Below, piece by piece: positions 54,952 to 64,000 of a stretch of DNA of 64,000 nt. The notes below the pieces were generated by a model. That model had not been told where the DNA came from, searched no databases, and saw only the letters and a list, made by a program, of their open reading frames with translations. A program made the position numbers and the translations under genes. This DNA comes from Saprospiraceae bacterium (GTDB lineage: Bacteria > Bacteroidota > Bacteroidia > Chitinophagales > Saprospiraceae). How positions within the stretch are numbered: position 1 is the stretch's first letter; each line of letters starts with the position of its first letter. Location: NCBI GenBank assembly GCA_020628645.1, contig JAHDES010000031.1:1-64000 (forward strand). The letters run 5' to 3'.

Positions 54952-57900
54952 ATGAATAATCTTAATACAATACTTTGTACATTATTCTTTGTAATAATCC
55001 CCTTGTTTGGACATTCTCAGATGAGTGTACAAGACGCACAAAATGCACCATTTACACCTCAAAATCTCATTACAGATGTATTTTTGGGAGAAGGAGTCGA
55101 TATTGTAAACATTACCTACGATGGTAATCCTATTTCTGTTGGCTTTTTTAGCGAAGGTGGAAATACGATAGGATTAGATGAAGGAATTGTCCTTACGAGT
55201 GGTGCAGTTGAATCGGGAGGTGCTAATAATGGAATTTTAGAAAATGGAAGCCTAGAAGCTTCTGTCGATAATGAAAGTTCAGTTATAGACGTAGATGCAA
55301 CTTCCATAGCTACCGCTGATGTACGAAATGTATCAAAATATACGATTGAATTTATTCCTTCCACCGACAAGATTTCTTTTACCTATGTGTTTGCATCGGA
55401 AGAATATCCTGAATTTGTCTGTTCCGAATTCAATGATATTTTTGGCTTATTCATTAGCGGCCCTGGTATTTCAGGCACCTTTTCCAATGGAGCCATTAAC
55501 ATTGCACAAATTCCAGGAACAAACTTACCCGTAACCATTAATAATGTAAATGGAGGTGTAGTTGGCGACCAAGGAAGCATGTCCTTTTGTACACCACCGA
55601 ATGGATCCTTGAGTAATTCACAATATTTTATTGATAATGATGGAACTTCCTCTGCTCCTGTATACGATGGTTATTTAACGCCTTTTACAGCAGAAGCTAC
55701 TGTGATACCTTGTGAAACTTATACCCTGAAAATAGTTATTGCCGATCAAAGAGATCATCAAAGAGATTCAGGTGTATTTCTTGCGGCTAATAGTCTATCT
55801 TCTAATTCGATTCAAGCAGATGTTAGCTTATCTAGTATAGATGGTTTTCTAACGGAAGGATGTGATGACGGAACCCTTACGTTTTCGATAGATGAAGTCA
55901 CGACTATGGATACTGAAATTTCCATTAGCTTTTTTGATTCTGCTATGGAAGGAATAGATTTCAATTCGATCGCATCTCCTGTAGTAATCCCTGCGGGTCA
56001 AACTTCTGTAGATGTTACCTTTTCTGCTATTGAAGATAACATGGTGGAAGGCATTGAAATGATTGGAATTGATTTTCAAGCCAATAGTTGTAATCGAGAT
56101 ACTTTTTTCATTGGTATTCGGGATAATGAACTAACTACAGTAAGTTTAGAAGATACCATCATTTGTGCTAATGAGTCTGTTGATTTTGATGCTACCATTT
56201 CGTTTTCTACCATGACAACCGTATTTAATAGCACCAATAATAATCTGGCAATTGTTAGCCCTCCACCAATTGGTTCTCCTACAATACCCACCACATCTAC
56301 AATAAGTGTAAGTGGTTTGGATGCCGTTTCTGTTAATACTGCACTTATAAAAGATGTTTGTTTGAACATTCAACATACCAAAGTAGACGATTTAGACATT
56401 TATCTCTATGCTCCAAATGGTGCATTTATCCCACTTTCTTTAAGGAATGGAGGTGCAAATGCTAATTATACCAATACCTGTTTTAGTCCTGCTGCTTCTA
56501 ATTCAATTTCATCTGCAAGTGCTCCTTTTACAGGAAGTTTTTCTCCAGAAGGAGATTGGACAGATTTTGACGATAGTCCTGTTAATGGAACTTGGGAAAT
56601 CGTAGTTATTGATAATAATTTTGGATTTAGTGGTATTTTAGAAGATTGGTCGATTGAATTTAATGCAACCTATGATATTGATTATAATTGGACACCAGCA
56701 ACAGGACTTTCTTGTAGTGATTGCCCTAATCCAATAGCTAGTCCTACTGCTACAACAACTTATACGGTAGAAATTACAGACATCTATGGTTGTAATTTTT
56801 CTACAGATGCCACCGTCGAAGTCTTAGACCAAGTGGCTGCACCAAGCGTTAGTTGTGAAGATGTTACTGAAAATAGTATCACCTTTATTTGGGATATGAT
56901 TGGTAGCATTTCAGCATATGAAATCAATGTAGATGGATCGGGTTGGGAAAGTCCAAATACAAGTGATACTTCTCATGTAGTGATGAGTTTAAGTGAAGGA
57001 CAAACGGTAGCTGTGGAAGTAAGAGCCATTGTAGCTTGTGGTACGGCAGACATTGCAACTTTAGATTGTACAACTTCTACTGCTGCATGTGATTTACAAA
57101 TCTCGACAGAAGTTATAGATATAGATTGCGATGGTAATTTGGGTTCAATCTCCGTACTTGTCACAGGTGGTACTTATCCATTCCAATTTGAATGGGATAA
57201 TATGACTACCGATAGTATATTGACGGATCTAGGAGCTGGCATGTATTCTCTGACGGTGACTGATGCAAATTCATGTACTCAAGAAACTTCCGCTGAAATT
57301 TCAGCAATAACGCCGATCTCTTTATCAGTTGAATCTACACCTTCTGAATGTGGCGGCAATCCTACAGGAACTGCCACGGTAACAGCAACTGATGGTAGTG
57401 GCACCTTTACCTATCTCTGGAATGATCCGAATGCACAAACTACTAGTACCGCAATTGATCTTGCACCAGGGCAATATCAAGTTGTGGTAGAAGATACTAA
57501 TGGATGTATAGATTCTATTACAACAAATGTTACGACACCCACTTTAATGGAAATTTCAAATAGTACCATCACGCCCTTGAGTTGTGGAAGTACCGATGAC
57601 GCTAGTATTGAAGTTGAAGTATCGGGTGGTTCTGGAACCTATTTTTATCTATGGGATGACCCTAATAATCAAACATCTCAAATTGCTTCTAATTTAATGG
57701 CCGGTACTTATATGGTCGAAATATCTGACGATATGGGGTGTGTAGTAACCGCCTCTTTTACCATAGAAGCTTCTTCATCTATCATGATAGAAACGCTTGT
57801 AGAAGATATGGATTGTGAGGGTAATCTGGGTTCTATATCTTTGGTAGTGACCAATGGAACAGCTCCTTATCAATATGTATGGGACAATATGGAAACAGAC

Positions 57901-60375
57901 AGTATTATTACAGGTCTTTCAAGTGGAATGTATTTGGTAACTGTTACAGATGCTACTAATTGTACACAAACTGCTTCCGCTGAAATTACAGAAATGACTG
58001 GAATTAGTTTGGATATAAGTTCTACGCCTTCTGAATGTGGAGGAACACCCACTGGTACAGCAACAGTAGTGGCAAGTGGAGGAAGTGAAATGTATACCTA
58101 TCTTTGGAATGATCCAAATGCTCAAACAACAGATATAGCTACAGGACTTGCACCAGGGCAATATGAGGTTATTGTCGAAGATTCCAATGGATGTATCGCT
58201 ACCGAAACCGTAAATGTAACTACCCCTACTTTAATGGAAATTTCAAATAGTACCATCACGCCTTTGAGTTGTGGAAGTACCGATGATGCTAGTATTGAAA
58301 TTGAGATATCTGGTGGTTCTGGAACATACACCTATTCATGGGATGATCCCAATAATCAATCAACAGCTATTGCTTCTGGTTTAATGGCTGGAACTTATAT
58401 GGTCGAAGTATCAGACGATGCAGGTTGTGTAATAACTGCTTCGTTTACCGTAGAAGCTTCTTCTTCTTTTATGATTGACTCGATTGTAGAAAATATAGAT
58501 TGTAATGGTAATTTAGGTTCTATTACCGTAGTTATTCCAGATGGTACAGGGCCTTTCCAATTTGAATGGAATACGATGGCTACTGATAGCATCTTAACTG
58601 ATCTAAATACAGGAAATTATAACCTTACTGTAACAGATGCGAATTCTTGTACTCAGACTGCTTCTATTGAAATTGTCGAGCAGTCAACCATTAGTTTAGA
58701 CATCACTTCTACCCCATCTGAATGTGGCGGAAATCCGACAGGAACCGCTACCGTAACGCCTACTGGTGGCAGTGGCACGTATACCTATCTTTGGAATGAT
58801 CCAAATGCACAAACGACTAGCACAGCAACAAATCTAGCACCTGGGATGTATGAAGTCACCGTAGAAGATTCAGATGGCTGTATGGCAACCACTACAACCA
58901 ATGTCTCTACACCTACGATGATGGAAATTTCAACGAGTACCGTCAATCCAATTAGTTGTAATGGAGCAAACGATGCCAGCATTGAATTAACAATTTCTGG
59001 TGGTTCTGGAAATTACTTCTTTCAATGGGATGATCCAAATAATCAGATGATCGCTACTGCTTCTGATTTAGCAAGTGGTACGTATAATGTAGAAGTAGCA
59101 GATGATATGGGTTGCGTGGTTATTGCTAATTTTACCATAGAAGAACCCGATACCATTTCAATAGATGCAAATATCACAGATATTACTTGTCCAAGTGATC
59201 CTTCTGGTCAAATTACACTTACAACTTCTGGAGGAACAGGTGTTCTTCAATATCTTTGGAGTAACAATGAAACAACTGCTACGATCAATAATCTTGTAGC
59301 TGGAAATTATGCGGTTACCGTAAGTGATGAAAATGGCTGCATACAACAAGATTCATTTACAGTACTTAGTGGAAATGATCTAAGCTTAGTATTAAACTAT
59401 GAAAATGATCCTTGTGAAAACACAGCTACCTCCATCGAAGCATCTGTTTCTGGAGGTGCACCAACTTATACCTATTCTTGGTCAAATGGGGAAACAAGTT
59501 CGACTATTTCCAATTTAACAGAAGGTATGTATACACTCACCCTTACAGATGCAAATAATTGTGCCATTCAAGATAGTGTGTATGTAATCGTTGCTACTCC
59601 AATATCTTCTGAAATTGAAATGACACCTGCTACTTGCCCAGGGGATGCAGATGCTAGTTTGACCGTTCTTCCTTCAGGAGGTATTAGTCCTTATACCTAT
59701 TCATTAGATGGTGGCTTAGAAACTGATAGTAGTACATTTGCCAATTTAACCGCAGGAAATTATATCCTTAAAGTAATTGACAGCATGGGCTGTGTAGAAA
59801 CAATTGAAAATATTATTATCGAAGATCCAAATGCCATGATTATTGATATTGATCCTCAAATAACCATTGAATTAGGTGATGAATTAGTATTAGATGCTTT
59901 TGTTTTAGGGGGTACACCTGATTATACTTACTTATGGGAAGGAGAATATACGAATCAAATGTCGTGTATAGATTGTCCAACTACTTCTGGAACAATTTAT
60001 AATGATACGGAATTTCTATTAACAGTGACTGATTCCAATGCTTGTGTTGTACAACAACAAATCATCGTACAAGTAGAAAAAGATTTAAAAATTTACGCAC
60101 CAAATATATTTTCTCCAGATGGTGATGGAATCAATGATATTTTCACTATTTATGGAGAAGAAGGAACAATTATTAATCGTCTACAAATTTTCTCCAGATG
60201 GGGAGACGAACTATTCATCATCAATTCTGATTTTAATGTAAATGAATACACTGGCTGGGATGGCATGTATAGAGGAAAAGAAGCCGATATTGGGGTATAT
60301 GTTTGGACGGCAGAAGTTACATTTATAGATGGGACGACTCAGATATTCATGGGCGATATCGTGCTAAGTCGATAG
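54952..60375 (+). CDS. Gliding-type surface protein with P-domain and SprB repeats
   Basis: The 1807-residue product has a signal peptide (cleavage near GHSQ) and a choice-of-anchor L-like domain (about 30-285, with VFASEEYPEFVCSEFNDIFG). It continues with a Calx-beta-like domain (about 289-393), a proprotein-convertase P-domain (about 440-575, LDIYLYAPNG ... GTWEIVVIDN), a fibronectin-III-like domain (about 628-710), SprB-like repeats (about 713-1700) arranged in superrepeats of about 229 residues, and a gliding-type B sorting domain (about 1713-1807, NIFSPDGDGINDIF). It starts 56 bases after the giant gene and is likely co-transcribed. A shared role in a surface layer or gliding adhesion is inferred. 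Confidence 0.85.
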   Translation: MNNLNTILCTLFFVIIPLFGHSQMSVQDAQNAPFTPQNLITDVFLGEGVDIVNITYDGNPISVGFFSEGGNTIGLDEGIVLTSGAVESGGANNGILENGSLEASVDNESSVIDVDATSIATADVRNVSKYTIEFIPSTDKISFTYVFASEEYPEFVCSEFNDIFGLFISGPGISGTFSNGAINIAQIPGTNLPVTINNVNGGVVGDQGSMSFCTPPNGSLSNSQYFIDNDGTSSAPVYDGYLTPFTAEATVIPCETYTLKIVIADQRDHQRDSGVFLAANSLSSNSIQADVSLSSIDGFLTEGCDDGTLTFSIDEVTTMDTEISISFFDSAMEGIDFNSIASPVVIPAGQTSVDVTFSAIEDNMVEGIEMIGIDFQANSCNRDTFFIGIRDNELTTVSLEDTIICANESVDFDATISFSTMTTVFNSTNNNLAIVSPPPIGSPTIPTTSTISVSGLDAVSVNTALIKDVCLNIQHTKVDDLDIYLYAPNGAFIPLSLRNGGANANYTNTCFSPAASNSISSASAPFTGSFSPEGDWTDFDDSPVNGTWEIVVIDNNFGFSGILEDWSIEFNATYDIDYNWTPATGLSCSDCPNPIASPTATTTYTVEITDIYGCNFSTDATVEVLDQVAAPSVSCEDVTENSITFIWDMIGSISAYEINVDGSGWESPNTSDTSHVVMSLSEGQTVAVEVRAIVACGTADIATLDCTTSTAACDLQISTEVIDIDCDGNLGSISVLVTGGTYPFQFEWDNMTTDSILTDLGAGMYSLTVTDANSCTQETSAEISAITPISLSVESTPSECGGNPTGTATVTATDGSGTFTYLWNDPNAQTTSTAIDLAPGQYQVVVEDTNGCIDSITTNVTTPTLMEISNSTITPLSCGSTDDASIEVEVSGGSGTYFYLWDDPNNQTSQIASNLMAGTYMVEISDDMGCVVTASFTIEASSSIMIETLVEDMDCEGNLGSISLVVTNGTAPYQYVWDNMETDSIITGLSSGMYLVTVTDATNCTQTASAEITEMTGISLDISSTPSECGGTPTGTATVVASGGSEMYTYLWNDPNAQTTDIATGLAPGQYEVIVEDSNGCIATETVNVTTPTLMEISNSTITPLSCGSTDDASIEIEISGGSGTYTYSWDDPNNQSTAIASGLMAGTYMVEVSDDAGCVITASFTVEASSSFMIDSIVENIDCNGNLGSITVVIPDGTGPFQFEWNTMATDSILTDLNTGNYNLTVTDANSCTQTASIEIVEQSTISLDITSTPSECGGNPTGTATVTPTGGSGTYTYLWNDPNAQTTSTATNLAPGMYEVTVEDSDGCMATTTTNVSTPTMMEISTSTVNPISCNGANDASIELTISGGSGNYFFQWDDPNNQMIATASDLASGTYNVEVADDMGCVVIANFTIEEPDTISIDANITDITCPSDPSGQITLTTSGGTGVLQYLWSNNETTATINNLVAGNYAVTVSDENGCIQQDSFTVLSGNDLSLVLNYENDPCENTATSIEASVSGGAPTYTYSWSNGETSSTISNLTEGMYTLTLTDANNCAIQDSVYVIVATPISSEIEMTPATCPGDADASLTVLPSGGISPYTYSLDGGLETDSSTFANLTAGNYILKVIDSMGCVETIENIIIEDPNAMIIDIDPQITIELGDELVLDAFVLGGTPDYTYLWEGEYTNQMSCIDCPTTSGTIYNDTEFLLTVTDSNACVVQQQIIVQVEKDLKIYAPNIFSPDGDGINDIFTIYGEEGTIINRLQIFSRWGDELFIINSDFNVNEYTGWDGMYRGKEADIGVYVWTAEVTFIDGTTQIFMGDIVLSR

Positions 60376-60400
60376 ATTTTGCTTATTCTAATTTTCAAAA

Positions 60401-60439
60401 AATATGCGCTATACTGTTTCTTTCAGTATAGCGCATATT
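60401..60439 (-). terminator. Terminator hairpin overlapping the end of the ATPase-like gene
   Basis: A 16-bp perfect stem (60401-60416 with 60424-60439, loop of 7) is followed by six T on the minus strand. Its 5' arm encodes the last codons (Glu-Tyr-Ala-Leu-Tyr) and overlaps the stop of the minus-strand gene. On the plus strand no T run follows, but the hairpin may still mark the 3' end of the giant operon. Confidence 0.85.
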
Positions 60440-60959
60440 CATTTAATTCAATAATTTCAAAACATCCTTCAATGACTTGTTGTTTAGTCCTGCCTTCCTC
60501 TTCAGCTAAGCAAAATTCTTCTTCAAGTTTTTGTAATAAATTATGCTCACTTTCTTGACTAACTATTAAATGAATAACTTTTTGTCCTTTCTGGCGAGTA
60601 ACAACTTCATTTAAATAAGATTTTAACAGATCAATTTTCCAGTTTTCCTCCCATTGATCAATTTCTTCCAAAATGACTAAAGAATGATTATCTGAAATCC
60701 AATCTCTATGAAAATCAAGTAGTTGATTCGTTCCAAATTTCCCTTTTTTAGTATACCAAGGTGTATATAAATTCCTAGCTCTTACAAAATCGACGTAGTC
60801 ATATATTGTTTTCATTCCTTTTGGAAATCGGAAGGTTTCATAGTAGGTTTGCTCAAGTATTAGATTAACAAATTTACTTCGTTCACCCTCATCTGCTCCG
60901 ATGATGAGTAAGTGTTTTTTATCTAGTTTTTTAATTGCTTTTTCGAGGAGTTGATCCAT
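60423..60959 (-). CDS. Small P-loop ATPase-like protein
   Basis: The 178-residue product begins with a strand-loop KHLLIIGADEGERSKFVNLIL in the position of a Walker A motif, but the usual GKS/T is replaced (GERS). Later HSLVILEEIDQW resembles a Walker B, and VIHLIVSQES a sensor-like strand. It looks like a compact AAA/P-loop fold that may no longer bind nucleotide in the standard way. I do not recognise a named family. The gene lies 51 bases from the oxidoreductase gene on the same strand and could share its transcript. Confidence 0.65.
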   Translation of the reverse strand: MDQLLEKAIKKLDKKHLLIIGADEGERSKFVNLILEQTYYETFRFPKGMKTIYDYVDFVRARNLYTPWYTKKGKFGTNQLLDFHRDWISDNHSLVILEEIDQWEENWKIDLLKSYLNEVVTRQKGQKVIHLIVSQESEHNLLQKLEEEFCLAEEEGRTKQQVIEGCFEIIELNEYALY

Positions 60960-61010
60960 AACTTAATTTAACGTGCTGTTTTAGTCTACTACTAAAGAAT
61001 TGTATGTTCA

Positions 61011-62246
61011 CTATATTGACCGTTTAAATGATCTACCAAGCATTAGTTTCTTGAACATCAATGATAGATTATAGCTCAGGGTAGAATAGGCACTCAGGTT
61101 GGGTTTCGGAGATTTACCAGCACCTAATCTATGAATTTGAATTTCATGCCATTTTATATCTACAAAACCACTAGAATCTAGAGCTTTAATCCCCGTCTTG
61201 GGTCTTGCACTATCAAGATGAGTGAGTTTTCCTTCAAAAATACGATTGGGTATATCTGGATAGACTGCAAAAGGACGAGCGATTCCAACTATATCTAATG
61301 CTCCTTCTACAAGCGCGTTTTCCATTGTAGCTACTGTCCTGAAACCGCCTGTAAGCATTAAAGGTGTATTTAAGAATTTTCGGGCCTTTTTTACATAATC
61401 CAAAAAATAGGCTTCTCTTTCCTTTGTACTTTTTTTAATGTCTGCACCTAACATAATAGGTCGTTCATAAGTACCTCCACTCACTTCTATTAAATCCATT
61501 CCCTCTGCTCCTAGTAATTTTACAACTTCTATAGATTCATCTTCTGTAAAACCTCCTCGCTGAAAATCTGCGGAATTAATTTTTATACCAACAGGAAAGT
61601 TCTTACCCACTTTTTCACGTATCGCCCGATAAACTTCTAAAACAAATCTCGCTCGGTTCTCAAAACTTCCTCCCCATTGATCTTTGCGATGATTGACTAG
61701 TGGCGATAAAAATTGGCTGATCAAATAACCGTGTGCACCATGTATTTGAACACCAGTAAAACCTGCTTCTTTTAAAATAGTAGCTGTATTTGCAAATCGA
61801 TGAATAATATTCCAAATTTCATCTTCCGTTAAGGCTCTGGGTTGCTTAAAAAAAGCAGACATTCCTTTTACCTTGGTCATGATAGAAGACGGAGCTACCA
61901 CTTCCTGATTAATCACTCCAATCGCTTGACGACCAGGGTGATTTATTTGTGGCCAAAGATGCAAGCCCGTATCTTTTACTACATTCGCCCATTTTTTCAA
62001 CAGTTCAAAGTCAGATTTATCTTCTACAAGGACATTTCCTGGTTCAGCAATCGCCCTTCCATCTATCATTATATTACCTGTCAGTATCAAACCAGCACCT
62101 CCATTTGCCCATCGCTCATAAGCATGAATGAGCGAAGTGGTAGGGCCATGATGTTTTGGAGACATATTTTCACTCATTGCCGACTTGGCAATTCGATTGG
62201 ACAATTTAGCTCCACAAGGTAAGGTAAGTTCTTTCTGTAAATTCAT
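61011..62246 (-). CDS. NADH:flavin oxidoreductase, Old Yellow Enzyme family
   Basis: The 411-residue product is an FMN-dependent TIM-barrel enzyme of the Old Yellow Enzyme family, which reduces activated C=C bonds with NAD(P)H. Visible motifs are LSNRIAKSAMSE (FMN site near the N-terminus), INHPGRQ, GFTGVQIHGAHGYLISQFLSP, NHRKDQWGGSFENRARF and LTGGFRTVATMENAL with VGIARPF at the phosphate site. Length fits the single-domain type without the iron-sulphur part of 2,4-dienoyl-CoA reductase. The physiological substrate is unknown. Confidence 0.92.
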   Translation of the reverse strand: MNLQKELTLPCGAKLSNRIAKSAMSENMSPKHHGPTTSLIHAYERWANGGAGLILTGNIMIDGRAIAEPGNVLVEDKSDFELLKKWANVVKDTGLHLWPQINHPGRQAIGVINQEVVAPSSIMTKVKGMSAFFKQPRALTEDEIWNIIHRFANTATILKEAGFTGVQIHGAHGYLISQFLSPLVNHRKDQWGGSFENRARFVLEVYRAIREKVGKNFPVGIKINSADFQRGGFTEDESIEVVKLLGAEGMDLIEVSGGTYERPIMLGADIKKSTKEREAYFLDYVKKARKFLNTPLMLTGGFRTVATMENALVEGALDIVGIARPFAVYPDIPNRIFEGKLTHLDSARPKTGIKALDSSGFVDIKWHEIQIHRLGAGKSPKPNLSAYSTLSYNLSLMFKKLMLGRSFKRSI

Positions 62247-62298
62247 TCAAACTTTTTATCATTACAACTGCTAAAACAAAATGGTCTTTGATGTTCTG

Positions 62299-64000
62299 TT
62301 ATTGGATCATCAACTTTTCTGAGAGATGCCCTGATTCTGATTGTAACTGTACTAAATAAATGCCTTTACTCAAATGATTTAAATCTAAGGGATAATTAGT
62401 TTGCCCAACCGATAACACAATCGAATGGGTTTGTACGACTTGCCCTAGTGTATTGTACAAAATGAGCTGCAATTCTTCTTTTTTAGACGATTGAAATTGT
62501 AGCGTACAAGTTGATTGTGTAGGGTTGGGAAAAAGGGTATATTCAAAATCTAAAGATTCAATTTGATTCGTATTAGTAGATAAAACTGTGATTTGATAAA
62601 AATGCGTACTATCACAGCCATTTTCTGCCAGCAAATTCACCCCAAAAACGGTATCTGTTGTAATCAAAACATCGTCAATATAAGTCCCCACATCAACCGT
62701 ATCTTGACTCATCGTAATATAAGAATCTAATAAGGCAACTGCTGTAGTTACCACACTATCACAGCCAAATTCATTGATATAGGTATGGACAAATGTACCT
62801 GCTTCTTCCTCTTCACAAGTCGTAATATCAAGATAAATTTCATTAGATGGAAGTAAGTTCACCTCTAGCGTTACCACACTATCACAACCATATTGATTAG
62901 CATAAGAAGTGATAAATGTACCTACTTCATTTTCATCACAAGTGTTTTGTGTAAGATACGTCTCATCTGTAGGAAGAAGACTTATTTCTATCGAAACTAT
63001 ACTATCGCAGCCGTTTTGATTGGTATAAACGGTTTCAAAAATGCCCGCTTCATTTTCATCGCAAGTCGTTGCTGTAAGATACGTCTCATCTGAAGCCAAT
63101 AAACTGACTTCTACTACAACGACACTATCACAACCATTTTGACTGGTATAAGTGGTTTCAAAAGTCCCTACCTCACTTTGGTCGCAAGTCGTTTCTTGTA
63201 TTAAAACTCCTTGAGCATCCAAAACCACTAAATTTAATTGCACTACACTATCACAGCCTTGGAGGGTCGAATAAATGTGTTCATAAATGCCTGATTCTGT
63301 GTACTCATTTCCAGCAAAAGAATAGCTTTCCCCTTCACAAAGAGAAACATTCATTTGTTCAACAAAAGAAGGAAATACTTGAATAGTTGTCGTACGAATT
63401 AGATCAAATTCAGCCGAAGAAATGGTATCTACCAATGATGTATTTTCGGTATAAAACGTCCCATTATATTCTTCTCCTTCGCAAAGTTGAATGGCTACCG
63501 TTTCTTCTTGGAATACGGTTGCAACGCTAACTACAAAGGTACAATTTGAGATGATGGTTGCATTATTGCATGTGGCTGTTGCTCCATATTCGATCACACA
63601 ATTGCCCGCTTCAAAATGAGAGCCATTGAGTAAACCAGCATTTTGGTAAATGAAATCATCCACTACATCTACGCCACAATTGTCTGTAATAGAAAAGCCT
63701 GTTTCTTCCCAATTTATAGGAATACTTGTTTCAGTATAAGGAAGATGAATAAATAGGTCTTCAGGACAATTTAAACTTTGTTCAAAAGGAGAAGTAATCG
63801 TTATTGGCGTACTAAAACCAGCATTATTGTTATACTCTAGACGTTCGGAAAGTTCATCTTTGTGATCGGCATAAATGATCAGATAATAATTTCCAGGTAC
63901 TATATCTGCTGGAACGGTGATGGCTCCTCCTACATTCGGAATCGTTCCTATAGGTGTATTTCCAGTAGGCACAATTCCCACCTCAATGGCATCTGAAAGA
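62299..64000 (-). CDS. Large secreted adhesin, 3' part only, paralogue of 25625-30673
   Basis: The frame is open to the right edge, so the 5' part is outside the window. A GTG at 63981 is an internal Val, since the paralogue reads AIEVGIVPTGNTPIG here too. Visible parts are the end of a CARDB-like domain, an HYR-like domain (LNCPEDLFIHLPYTETSIPINWEE), four 41-residue Cys repeats around NGCDSVVVVEV, and a type A type IX sorting domain (LFPNPTQSTCTLQF ... KGIYLVQLQSESGHLSEKLMIQ). By eye it is clearly homologous to the 1682-residue adhesin throughout, but with two fewer repeats. Confidence 0.85.
   Translation of the reverse strand, partial: LSDAIEVGIVPTGNTPIGTIPNVGGAITVPADIVPGNYYLIIYADHKDELSERLEYNNNAGFSTPITITSPFEQSLNCPEDLFIHLPYTETSIPINWEETGFSITDNCGVDVVDDFIYQNAGLLNGSHFEAGNCVIEYGATATCNNATIISNCTFVVSVATVFQEETVAIQLCEGEEYNGTFYTENTSLVDTISSAEFDLIRTTTIQVFPSFVEQMNVSLCEGESYSFAGNEYTESGIYEHIYSTLQGCDSVVQLNLVVLDAQGVLIQETTCDQSEVGTFETTYTSQNGCDSVVVVEVSLLASDETYLTATTCDENEAGIFETVYTNQNGCDSIVSIEISLLPTDETYLTQNTCDENEVGTFITSYANQYGCDSVVTLEVNLLPSNEIYLDITTCEEEEAGTFVHTYINEFGCDSVVTTAVALLDSYITMSQDTVDVGTYIDDVLITTDTVFGVNLLAENGCDSTHFYQITVLSTNTNQIESLDFEYTLFPNPTQSTCTLQFQSSKKEELQLILYNTLGQVVQTHSIVLSVGQTNYPLDLNHLSKGIYLVQLQSESGHLSEKLMIQ

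Noticed and set aside
63979-63981. GTG at 63981 as the start of the right-edge gene
   Set aside because: The frame remains open to base 64000 and the residues before it (DAIEV) match the paralogue, so this is an internal Val of a gene cut by the window edge.

Overview
The window looks like a chromosome segment of an AT-rich Bacteroidota bacterium, most likely from the Saprospirales group. The order is an inference. What supports the phylum is type IX secretion sorting domains (type A and gliding-type B), a TonB-dependent receptor with a carboxypeptidase-like N-terminal domain, HYR/SprB-type giant adhesins, many signal peptides, and TAnnTTTG-type -7 promoter boxes without Shine-Dalgarno sequences. 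I saw no tRNA, rRNA, CRISPR array or transposase.

Layout. 1-9.2 kb: a short secreted protein (possibly broken), recQ, mazG, an alpha/beta hydrolase, two related lysine/alanine-rich helical proteins, and pbpC. 9.2-10.0 kb: a gene-poor 0.8 kb stretch holding three tandem units on the minus strand. Each has a pair of LytTR-like sites, a -7 box, and a predicted small RNA of about 68 nt with its own terminator. 10.0-20.5 kb: a membrane protein with a TonB-dependent receptor, rpe, an outer-membrane barrel protein, a MITE-like element, a YceI protein, a DUF885-esterase fusion, an AraC regulator, a metallo-beta-lactamase-fold hydrolase and a small lipoprotein. 20.5-30.7 kb: two very large secreted proteins on the minus strand. 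One is a clan-A-like glycoside hydrolase joined to four C-type-lectin and two Kazal-like domains; the other is a lectin/CARDB/Cys-repeat adhesin. 31.4-60.4 kb: a plus-strand pair of gliding-type surface proteins, the first of about 7,826 residues. 60.4-64.0 kb: a small ATPase-like protein, an Old Yellow Enzyme family oxidoreductase, and the 3' part of a paralogue of the 25.6-30.7 kb adhesin, cut by the window edge.

How it fits together. About 36 kb of the window encodes secreted repeat proteins that should leave through the type IX system and coat the cell or act in adhesion, gliding or polymer capture. The giant pair is flanked by two same-strand paralogues, and its repeats show near-identical copies, so the region looks recombination-prone.

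The most novel signal is the three-unit small-RNA array at 9226-9904. The stems covary, the terminators point one way, and the spacing from -7 box to activator site is identical in all three units. The RNAs share a 5' tail complementary to a plausible translation start. This resembles in outline LytTR-controlled regulatory RNAs of other phyla, but I do not recognise it as a described Bacteroidota system.
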